The notes beneath the pieces are model-generated. The model saw only the letters and a list, made by a program, of their open reading frames with translations, was not told where the DNA came from and searched no databases. A stretch of DNA of 59,798 nucleotides. Origin: Nocardiopsis endophytica (GTDB lineage Bacteria > Actinomycetota > Actinomycetes > Streptosporangiales > Streptosporangiaceae). The stretch spans positions 1 to 59,798 of the forward strand of contig NZ_JAQFWQ010000039.1 of NCBI RefSeq assembly GCF_027706725.1, given 5' to 3'. Below are positions 54,089 through 59,798 of the stretch, one piece after another. Both the position numbers and the translations under genes were made by a program. Position 1 is the first letter of the stretch. Each line of letters starts with the position of its first letter.

Positions 54089-54124
54089 GTCCCGTCCGGA
54101 GTTCCCTTCACCCGGCACCTCAGA

Positions 54125-54188
54125 CGTTGATCTCGACGGAAGTGCTGCCGAATCCGCCGGAATGACAGCACTTCCGTCGAGATCATCG
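54125..54188. terminator. 64-bp palindrome element P5
   Basis: CGTTGATCTCGACGGAAGTG... pairs with ...CACTTCCGTCGAGATCATCG over 23 bp with one mismatch; the loop is 18 nt. It is nearly the same as P3 (29876). It lies 36 bp behind the Pat-like gene. Confidence 0.85.
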
Positions 54189-54275
54189 ACGAGGGGGCGC
54201 CCGCTCGGCGGAGCGCCGCCGAACTCCGGACAGGACCTGGCGGACGCCGCCCAGGGGGCCTCCGGCCCGGATCCC

Positions 54276-54339
54276 CGTTGATCTCGGGAAAAGCGCCCCT
54301 AAAAGCGGCCCGGTAGCGTCGTTTCTCCCGAGATCAACG
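54276..54339. terminator. 64-bp palindrome element P6
   Basis: CGTTGATCTCGGGAAAAGCG pairs with CGTTTCTCCCGAGATCAACG with two mismatches over 20 bp. The whole 64 bp aligns with the reverse complement of P4 (35704). A second element in the same intergenic space, 87 bp from P5. Confidence 0.85.
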
Positions 54340-54413
54340 CGGAGCACACCCGCCTCCACGGTGGCGGTTCCGCCGCGCGGGACGGCGGGCCACCGTGTCC
54401 GGCCGCCTCGGGA

Positions 54414-54647
54414 TCAGGCGGGCTCGGGCTGCGGTTCGGGCTCGGGAGGGAGTGGGCCCGGCCCCGGATCCGGCCCGGGTCCGGGGCCCGGTTCCGGGTC
54501 GGGCACGGGCGGCTCCGGCGGGACGGGTGTGGGGCCCGGCGGGGTCGGCCCCGGCCCCGGCGGCGGCGGTTTCGGCAGCGGCGGGACCGTTCCGCGGGGC
54601 GCGGGCCCGCGGGGCGTCCGGAATCGGATGCGCGCAATCGCCTTCAT
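54414..54647 (-). CDS. Possible small Pro-rich protein
   Basis: A 77-residue frame: MKAIARIRFRTPRGPAPRG, then about 55 residues that are almost only Pro, Gly, Glu and Asp. The lysine/arginine-rich start and an ATG near a GGGCGGGGG stretch make a real gene possible, and it would make the gap at 54089-54413 a convergent junction like the others. But low-complexity DNA gives open frames easily, so it may be non-coding. Confidence 0.4.
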   Translation of the reverse strand: MKAIARIRFRTPRGPAPRGTVPPLPKPPPPGPGPTPPGPTPVPPEPPVPDPEPGPGPGPDPGPGPLPPEPEPQPEPA

Positions 54648-54766
54648 GCCCCCGCCCGTACCCGCCCCGCCCGGGTGTTACCCATGGGGCGCCCCGCCGC
54701 CCCCACCCAGCCGCGACCGCGCCGACCAGGGTGCGATCTGTCCTCGGGAGAGGGCAGGATGGGAGT

Positions 54767-55360
54767 ATGAGGAAAACGCGTGCCGTGTCCACCGACTGGC
54801 GCTCGGAGATCGAGCGCAGCGGGTACTACCCCGGCCTGGTGACCGACGCCGTCGCCGCCGCCCTCGGCAGCGAGAGCGCCGACGCCTTCGTCGTCCACCA
54901 CGAGGCCACCTTCGACCCCGCGATGGAGATGCGGCGGCACATCACCGTCCTGCTGCTCACCGCGACGCGTCTGGTGGTCTGCCACACCGACGAGCACCCG
55001 GCGACGGAGGGCGCCGACCGGCCGCAGGCCTCCACCACCACCGACGCCATCCGGCTCGACAACATCCAGTCGGTCGCGCTGACCCGGGTGGTCGCCGACC
55101 CCGCCAACCACGTCGCCGGGACCCTGCCCGCCGAGCTGGTCCTGAACATCAGCCTGAGCGTGAACTGGGGCGCCGTCGCCCACGTGGACCTGGAGCCGGC
55201 CGCCTGCGCCGACGAGACCTGCGAGGCCGACCACGGCTACACCGGCGCCATCACCGCCGAGCCCCTGACCCTGCGGGTCAGCCAGGCCGCCGACGGGCCG
55301 GAGGCCGTCGCCACCATGCTCAACTTCGCCTCGGTGCTGGCCGAGGCCGCCTCCCGCTGA
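54767..55360 (+). CDS. DUF5998-family protein
   Basis: A 197-residue soluble protein of the DUF5998 type found across actinobacteria (DWRSEIERSGYYPGLVTDAV; HHEATFDPAMEMRRHITVLLL; SLSVNWGAVAHVDLEPA, CADETCEADHGYTG). Its function is unknown. The frame is open upstream in Gly-rich DNA, but the ATG at 54767 with GGGAG in front is the natural start. It is 31 nt before the phosphodiesterase gene, so the two are probably cotranscribed. Confidence 0.88.
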   Translation: MRKTRAVSTDWRSEIERSGYYPGLVTDAVAAALGSESADAFVVHHEATFDPAMEMRRHITVLLLTATRLVVCHTDEHPATEGADRPQASTTTDAIRLDNIQSVALTRVVADPANHVAGTLPAELVLNISLSVNWGAVAHVDLEPAACADETCEADHGYTGAITAEPLTLRVSQAADGPEAVATMLNFASVLAEAASR

Positions 55361-55391
55361 GGCGGCCCGCCCCGGAGCCTGGAGGAAGCCC

Positions 55392-56525
55392 GTGACCACC
55401 CCCTTCGACGCCCCCGGCTACGGCACCGGGTCCCTGGCCGACCTCGCCCCGTCCGTGCTCGCCTCGCTGGGGGTGGACGGCGAGCCCGGCGTGCTCGGCC
55501 TGCCCCCGGCGCGCCGGGCCTGCGTGCTCCTGGTGGACGGCCTGGGCTGGGAGGCGCTGCTCGCCCACCGCGAGCGCGCCCCCTTCCTGTCGTCCCTGAT
55601 CGGGGGGTCCGCGCCGATCACCGCGGGCTTCCCCACCACCACGGCGACCAGCCTGACCTCCTTCGGCACCGGGCTGGCGCCCGGGCACCACGGGATCGTG
55701 GGCTACAAGGTCGCCGTGCCCGGCGAGGACACCGTCCTCAACCAGCTGCGCTGGGACGCCGACGTCGACCCGGAGTCCTGGCAGCCGCGCACCACCGTGT
55801 ACCAGCGCGCCGAGCGGGCCGGGGTGGCCACCGGGTACGTTGCCGCCGGGGCCTACGAGGGCAGCGGGCTCAGCCGCGCCTCGGCCCGGGGCAGCCGGTA
55901 CCTGCCGGCCAACGACATCACCGAGCTGGCGGTGCGCGCGGGGGCGGCGATGTCCACCGGGGAGCGGTCGCTGGTCTTCGTCTACCACGCCGACCTGGAC
56001 GCCTACGGGCACATGTTCGGCATGGACTCCGACTACTGGCGGCTGCACCTGGGCCATGTCGACCGGCTGGCCGAGCAGGTCGCCGAGGCGCTCCCGCCGG
56101 ACGCGGCGCTGTACGTGACGGCGGACCACGGCATGGTCGACACCGGCCCCGGCTGCCGGATCGACGTGGAGGCCGACCCGGACCTCGTGCGGGGGGTGCG
56201 CGTGCTCGCGGGGGAGGCGCGCGTGCGGCAGGTGTACACCGTCCCGGGCGCGGCCGGCGACGTCCGGGACGCCTGGGCGGAGCGCCTGGAGGGGCGCGCA
56301 CGGGTGATGACCCGTGAGGAGGCGGTCGCGGCGGGCCTGTTCGGCAGCGTGGACGACGGGGTGCGGGAGCGCATCGGCGACGTGCTGGCGGTCGCGACCG
56401 GGTCGTGCGCGCTGGTGGCGCCCCGGGCGGAGCCGGTCGAGAGCGCCCTGGTGGGCCAGCACGGCTCGCTGACCCCGGAGGAGCTGAGGGTGCCGCTGCT
56501 GAGGTACACGACCATCGGCGAGTGA
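55392..56525 (+). CDS. Alkaline phosphatase-superfamily phosphodiesterase/nucleotide pyrophosphatase
   Basis: A 377-residue enzyme. The metal-binding Asp is in VLLVDGLGWE, the nucleophile Thr in FPTTTATSLTSFGTGLAPG, further ligands in HADLDAYGHMFGMDS and TADHGMVDTG. This is the nucleotide pyrophosphatase/phosphodiesterase branch. No signal peptide is visible, so it probably acts in the cytoplasm. GGAGG stands before the GTG at 55392. Cotranscribed with the DUF5998 gene, an arrangement conserved in relatives as far as I know. Confidence 0.9.
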   Translation: MTTPFDAPGYGTGSLADLAPSVLASLGVDGEPGVLGLPPARRACVLLVDGLGWEALLAHRERAPFLSSLIGGSAPITAGFPTTTATSLTSFGTGLAPGHHGIVGYKVAVPGEDTVLNQLRWDADVDPESWQPRTTVYQRAERAGVATGYVAAGAYEGSGLSRASARGSRYLPANDITELAVRAGAAMSTGERSLVFVYHADLDAYGHMFGMDSDYWRLHLGHVDRLAEQVAEALPPDAALYVTADHGMVDTGPGCRIDVEADPDLVRGVRVLAGEARVRQVYTVPGAAGDVRDAWAERLEGRARVMTREEAVAAGLFGSVDDGVRERIGDVLAVATGSCALVAPRAEPVESALVGQHGSLTPEELRVPLLRYTTIGE

Positions 56526-56611
56526 GCCCGCAGGGCCGTGGGCCGGCCCCGGCTGCGGCCGAGGGGGCGGCCCGGCTGCGGCCGAGGGTGGTGGCCGGGC
56601 GGCGGGTGGGC

Positions 56612-56617
56612 TAGATT
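56612..56617 (+). promoter_or_regulatory. Putative -10 box, leaderless start at 56625
   Basis: TAGATT followed by 7 nt and GTG; no ribosome binding site. Confidence 0.55.
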
Positions 56618-56624
56618 GCGCCCC

Positions 56625-57113
56625 GTGGTTGATATCGGCGACACCGCGCCCGGGTTCTCCCTCCCCGACCAGAACGGGCGCGTGCGCGACCTCGACGGGC
56701 TGCTGGCACAGGGGCCCCTGGCGCTGTTCTTCTACCCCGCGGCGATGACGCCCGGGTGCACGGCGGAGAGCTGCCGCTTCCGCGACCTGTCGGAGGAGTT
56801 CGCCCGGATCGGCGCCGGATGCGCGGGGATCAGCGCGGACGCCGTCGAACGGCAGAGCGCCTTCGCCGGGATGCACGGGTTCGGCTTCCCCCTCCTCTCC
56901 GACGCCGACGGGACGGTCGCCCGCGCCTACGGCGTCCGGCGCGCCGCCCCGGGGCTGTCGGCGCTGGCGCCCACCCGCCGGTGCACCTTCGTCATCGGCG
57001 CCGACCGCCGGATCCTGCACGTCGTCAGGAGCGAGATCCGGATGAACGCCCACGCCGACGGGGCGCTGGCCGCGCTGCGGAAGGCGGACGGCGCCGGGGC
57101 CGCGGGCGGATGA
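56625..57113 (+). CDS. Peroxiredoxin (BCP/AhpE-like)
   Basis: A 162-residue thiol peroxidase. The active site PAAMTPGCTAESC has the peroxidatic Cys45 and a second Cys50 five residues later, the arrangement of atypical BCP-type enzymes; the Thr and Pro of PXXXTXXC are present and an Arg for the active site follows later. It reduces hydrogen peroxide and organic peroxides in the cytoplasm. GTG start at 56625 directly behind a probable -10 box; the frame is open upstream. It overlaps an alternative start of the next gene (ATGA at 57110). Confidence 0.9.
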   Translation: MVDIGDTAPGFSLPDQNGRVRDLDGLLAQGPLALFFYPAAMTPGCTAESCRFRDLSEEFARIGAGCAGISADAVERQSAFAGMHGFGFPLLSDADGTVARAYGVRRAAPGLSALAPTRRCTFVIGADRRILHVVRSEIRMNAHADGALAALRKADGAGAAGG

Positions 57114-57133
57114 GCGCAACGGAAGGAGACCCG

Positions 57134-57925
57134 ATGGCCGAGGCCGACGGCGGCGGACCGCCCGTACGGCGCACCACCGAGCGCGGGATCGCGACGATCA
57201 CCCTGGACTCCGAGCGCAACCGCAACGCCCTGTCCGCGCCGCTGCGCACCGCGCTGCTCGCCGGGCTGCGGGCCGCGATGGCCGACGAGGACGTGCGCGC
57301 GGTCGTGCTGACCGGGGCCGGGAGCGTGTTCTGCGCGGGCGCCGACCTCAAGGAGGTCGCCGAGCGGCTGGCGGGGCGCGACCCCGACCCGGGGGCGCCC
57401 GGCATGGGGGAGATCTTCTCCGCGATCATGGACGCGCCCAAGCCGGTGGTCGCCCGCCTCAACGGGACGGCGCGGGCGGGCGGGCTCGGCCTGGTCGCGG
57501 CGGCCGACATGGCGATCGCGCCGGAGGACACCGAGTTCGCCTTCACCGAGGTGCGCATCGGCCTGGTCCCGGCGGTGATCTCGGTCCCCGTCCGGCAGCG
57601 GCTGCACGACCGGGCGCTGAGCCGGTACCTGCTGACCGGCGAGGTGTTCGGCGCCCGGGAGGCGGTGGCGGCGGGGCTGCTCACCGAGGCCGTCCCGCGC
57701 GGGGACCTGGACGCGGCGGTGGAGAGGGTCGCCGACGGGCTGCGCGCGGCCGCCCCCGGCGCGCTGGCGGGCGCCAAGGCGCTGCTGGCGGAGCGCGGTG
57801 CGGAGGAGAGGGCGGCGGAGTTCGCCCGGATGACGGAACTGTCGGAGAGCTACTTCGCGGGGGAGGAGGCGGCCGAGGGCCGCAGCGCCTTCTTCGAGAA
57901 ACGCGGAGCGCGGTGGGTGTTGTAA
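57134..57925 (+). CDS. Enoyl-CoA hydratase/isomerase family protein
   Basis: A 263-residue crotonase-fold protein, probably acting in fatty-acid or amino-acid breakdown. The first oxyanion-hole segment is FCAGADLKE and the second RLNGTARAGGLGLVAAADM (usually GGG, here AGG). A Glu in TEVRIGLVPAVI sits where one catalytic acid is found; the exact reaction cannot be told. GGAAGGAG precedes the ATG at 57134; an ATG at 57110 overlapping the peroxiredoxin stop has no ribosome binding site. The stop overlaps the next ATG (TAATG). Confidence 0.88.
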   Translation: MAEADGGGPPVRRTTERGIATITLDSERNRNALSAPLRTALLAGLRAAMADEDVRAVVLTGAGSVFCAGADLKEVAERLAGRDPDPGAPGMGEIFSAIMDAPKPVVARLNGTARAGGLGLVAAADMAIAPEDTEFAFTEVRIGLVPAVISVPVRQRLHDRALSRYLLTGEVFGAREAVAAGLLTEAVPRGDLDAAVERVADGLRAAAPGALAGAKALLAERGAEERAAEFARMTELSESYFAGEEAAEGRSAFFEKRGARWVL

Positions 57926-58587
57926 TGGGAGACGTGACCTACTCCGGAGATACCAGGGTCGGCGGTCCGGCCGACGTACGCGACCTGGCAGAACTGACCA
58001 TCAGCAAGCTCGCCGTGGGGCGGATGGACAACAACGCCTACCTGCTGCGGTGCAAGCGGACCGGCGAGGCGGTCCTCATCGACGCCGCCGCGGAGGCGGA
58101 CCGGATCGTGGACCTCATCGGTGACGGCGGCCTGGCCCGGGTGATCACCACCCACCGGCACCCCGACCACTGGCAGGCCCTGGCCGAGGTGGTGGGGGTC
58201 ACGGGGGCGCGCACGGTGGCCCACCCGAGCGACGGCGACGAGCTCCCGGTGTCGGTCGACGACCCGGTGGAGCACGGCGCGAGTGTCCCGGTGGGCGAGT
58301 GCGCGCTGCGGGTGATCCACCTGCGGGGGCACACGCCGGGGTCGATCGCGCTGCGGTACGACGACCCGGACGGGGGCACGCACCTGTTCACCGGCGACAG
58401 CCTGTTCCCCGGCGGGGTGGGCAAGACGTGGTCGGACGCGGACTTCCGGTCGCTGCTGGGCGACGTGGAGGAGCGCGTCTTCGCCGAGATGGACGACGAG
58501 ACCTGGGTGTACCCGGGCCACGGGAAGGACACGACCCTGGGAGCCGAGCGCCCCCACCTGGCCGAATGGCGCGAGCGGGGTTGGTGA
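57925..58587 (+). CDS. Metallo-beta-lactamase fold hydrolase (glyoxalase II-like)
   Basis: A 220-residue metal hydrolase. The zinc motif is THRHPDHW (His77, His79, Asp81, His82); further ligands are in HLRGHTPGS, FTGDSLFPGG and YPGHGKDT. This is the GloB2/hydroxyacylglutathione hydrolase-like branch, which cleaves thioesters. Position behind an enoyl-CoA hydratase, with a TAATG overlap, suggests translational coupling. The ATG at 57925 is preferred to one four codons upstream because of that overlap. Confidence 0.9.
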   Translation: MGDVTYSGDTRVGGPADVRDLAELTISKLAVGRMDNNAYLLRCKRTGEAVLIDAAAEADRIVDLIGDGGLARVITTHRHPDHWQALAEVVGVTGARTVAHPSDGDELPVSVDDPVEHGASVPVGECALRVIHLRGHTPGSIALRYDDPDGGTHLFTGDSLFPGGVGKTWSDADFRSLLGDVEERVFAEMDDETWVYPGHGKDTTLGAERPHLAEWRERGW

Positions 58588-58847
58588 GGCCCGGCCGCGG
58601 CCGGTAGGGCCCGGCCCCGCCGACGGGCCTGCGGCCCCGCGTAGGGCCGACGGACGCCGCCCGCGCCCCGGCACCGGGAGCTCCCCCACAGGGTTCCGCC
58701 ACCCCCGCCGGGGCGCGATGGCCGCTCCGCCTGTCGCCCGCCGGGGCGCGTCGGCCGTTCCGCCTGTCGCCCCCGCCCCGCCCGCCGCCCCGGTGCGGCG
58801 GCGCCGTCAGTGTTCGGACGCCGTGCCCGGAGGACGGCGCTCGGCCA
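58588..58847. other. Non-coding convergent spacer
   Basis: 260 bp between convergent genes. GGCCCGGCCGCGGCCGGTAG and nearby blocks form GC-rich hairpins directly after the stop codon that may terminate transcription. GGGGCG-CGxxGGCC-type direct repeats lie near 58710-58760 (CCGCCTGTCGCCC twice). No 64-bp palindrome is here. Confidence 0.4.
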
Positions 58848-59243
58848 TCAGCGCTCGGACAGCGGGCGGCGTCCGAAGAAGCCGAGTTCGCTCCGGTGGT
58901 ACCAGCCGAGGGCGGTCTCGCCTTCGAGCCAGCACAGGCGCACGGACACCCCGTCGAGCATGGCGGGGAAGTCGAGCAGGATCGGCGCCAGCCCCTTGAC
59001 CTCGATCCCGTTGTCGGGGAACCAGGCCTGGAGCTCGCTGAAGCGCGCTTCCATCCCCTTGAGCTCGGCTCGGCCGCCGAGTGCCGAGTCCCCGGCGATC
59101 CGCAGGTCGGCGGCGAGCTCGGCCATGTCGGCGCGGAGCGTGACGAGTTCGCCGGCGCGCTCCATGACCTCCGGCATGAGCGCGTGGACCTCGCCGAGGG
59201 TGAACTCCCGATGCTCTGGGGCGTCGTCGTTCTCGTAGCTCAT
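58848..59243 (-). CDS. DUF2203-family protein
   Basis: A 131-residue soluble protein of the DUF2203 family (FTLGEVHALMPEVMERAGEL; LADLRIAGDSALGGRAELKG-like middle; VRLCWLEGETALGWYH, ELGFFGRRPL at the end). The GETALGWYH stretch is the family hallmark. Function is unknown; the fold is a helical part followed by a small beta domain. GGAGGT stands 7 nt before the ATG at 59243; the frame is open further upstream but without a ribosome binding site. Confidence 0.87.
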   Translation of the reverse strand: MSYENDDAPEHREFTLGEVHALMPEVMERAGELVTLRADMAELAADLRIAGDSALGGRAELKGMEARFSELQAWFPDNGIEVKGLAPILLDFPAMLDGVSVRLCWLEGETALGWYHRSELGFFGRRPLSER

Positions 59244-59533
59244 CGATCGACCTCCGGGAAACCCCCGCGTCCAGGCGGGGGAGGAAACGGACTCCTGCGG
59301 AGCAACGCGGGAGGGCGGCGTCCCCGTCCCACCCGATGGCCCCAGTCTGTACCATCCGCGCCGCTGACCGGAGCGGTGGCGGAGTCGTGCCCCGGTGTCA
59401 TTTCCCCCGGACGCAGGACAGCGCTGCCGGAAGGGCCGCCCTCCCGCTTCTCCCGGTTCAGGCGGCTGAGCCGGTACCCCGCTCACGGCCCCGGGCCGGG
59501 CGGCGGGTGGCCGGGGTGTGGGGTGGATGGCGG
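59244..59533. other. Upstream region of the DUF2203 gene
   Basis: No gene seen. A promoter for the DUF2203 gene should be near 59270-59340, but none stands out. Repeat A begins just to the right. Confidence 0.35.
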
Positions 59534-59735
59534 CGACGAGGCCAGGTGGGCGGCCCTTCCGCCAGCACTGTCGGGCGCGGCGCGTGTGCGTGGTCGCCGT
59601 GAAGGGCGGCGACGGCGACAGCGGGGCGGTTCCCGGGCCCTGCCTGCCGTCCGCCGGGCCCCTGCTGGTCCGGGAGGTCGGCGCGGCGGGTGGGCAGGTG
59701 GTCGCCCGCGCTCGCGGCGGCCGCCACCCCGGTGC
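59534..59735 (+). repeat. 220-bp repeat A, single unit
   Basis: Direct orientation, aligning with 17220-17430: CGACGAG, then the core GCGCGTGTGCGTGGTCGCCG and GGTTCCCGGGCCCTGCCTGC. The right part is more diverged. Confidence 0.75.
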
Positions 59736-59745
59736 GCCCCTTCGG

Positions 59746-59798
59746 CGATGATCTCGACAGAGGTGCTGTCATTCCGGCCGTTTTGACAGCACCTTCGT
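59746..59798. terminator. 64-bp palindrome element P7, cut by the window end
   Basis: CGATGATCTCGACAGAGGTG begins it; the right arm has reached CAGCACCTTCGT at the last base. If it is 64 bp like the others, it would end at 59809, outside the window. Subfamily as P3 and P5. Confidence 0.75.

Noticed and set aside
50228-54118. 1296-residue minus-strand frame that would fuse a large domain to the PfkB kinase
   Set aside because: The part beyond 51130 is antisense to the Pat-like gene. The kinase has its own start and complete N-terminal motif.
54361-54760. Gly-rich open frame on the plus strand before the DUF5998 gene
   Set aside because: It is low-complexity sequence read in the frame of the real gene, with no ribosome binding site; the DUF5998 protein starts at 54767.
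1-59798. tRNA, rRNA or other structural RNA genes
   Set aside because: I saw no cloverleaf with a GGTTCGAATCC-type arm and no rRNA-like stretch; a covariance-model search would be decisive.

Overview
The window is about 60 kb of very GC-rich chromosomal DNA from an actinobacterium. Coding density is high, GTG starts are common, TTA codons are very rare, and several genes appear to be leaderless. The order lexA - nrdR - nrdJ - rnhB - hrdB - parE - parC resembles the core chromosome of Streptomyces and its relatives. I infer a mycelial actinomycete, possibly Nocardiopsaceae, but the sequence alone does not settle the genus. I found no rRNA, tRNA, CRISPR array, prophage or insertion sequence.

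Layout. Positions 1-1077 carry two kinds of dispersed repeat, followed by a lipoprotein hydrolase. Positions 2.3-8 kb are a DNA-damage and dNTP block: lexA diverges from a LysM membrane protein with two LexA-type boxes between them, then nrdR-nrdJ sits behind a pair of NrdR-type boxes. Positions 8-9.4 kb hold a coupled, lower-GC pair of antitoxin-like genes and a CBS-domain protein. Positions 9.4-16.4 kb hold a small membrane protein, an ornithine cyclodeaminase-family enzyme, an operon of two different SPFH membrane proteins, and several small or membrane proteins. rnhB is followed by a second repeat cluster (17.2-18.3 kb), then a membrane-anchored tandem CbxX/CfqX AAA+ ATPase, a sugar-nucleotide pyrophosphorylase-like enzyme, a PTP-type phosphatase and a large orphan protein. 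Positions 25.4-29.6 kb hold a PAS/GAF/PP2C phosphatase directly upstream of the principal sigma factor. Positions 30-40.7 kb hold yaaA, a GNAT enzyme, parE, an RDD membrane protein, a Cds1-like PLP enzyme, a TPR protein, a beta-carbonic anhydrase and parC. Positions 41.1-47.3 kb are a complete seven-gene Mrp cation/proton antiporter operon whose genes all overlap. The rest holds a RecQ-phosphoribosyltransferase fusion, a PfkB kinase, a GNAT-acyl-CoA synthetase fusion and a run of metabolic genes (DUF5998, phosphodiesterase, peroxiredoxin, enoyl-CoA hydratase, metallo-beta-lactamase fold, DUF2203).

The most unusual structure is not coding. Five complete palindromic elements, each 64 bp long, and one cut by the window end share the ends CGWTGATCTCG...CGAGATCAWCG but differ inside. 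All complete copies lie between 3' ends of convergent genes (one such junction depends on a weakly supported small gene), so they look like a mobile or amplified family of bidirectional terminators. Separately, a repeat of about 220 bp occurs as tandem or single copies at four sites, and a 199-bp repeat occurs twice, each time beside an inverted array of the 220-bp repeat. At least nine genes share a promoter/start arrangement of a TANNNT-like -10 hexamer, then 7 nt (8 in one case), then ATG/GTG, which suggests leaderless mRNAs.
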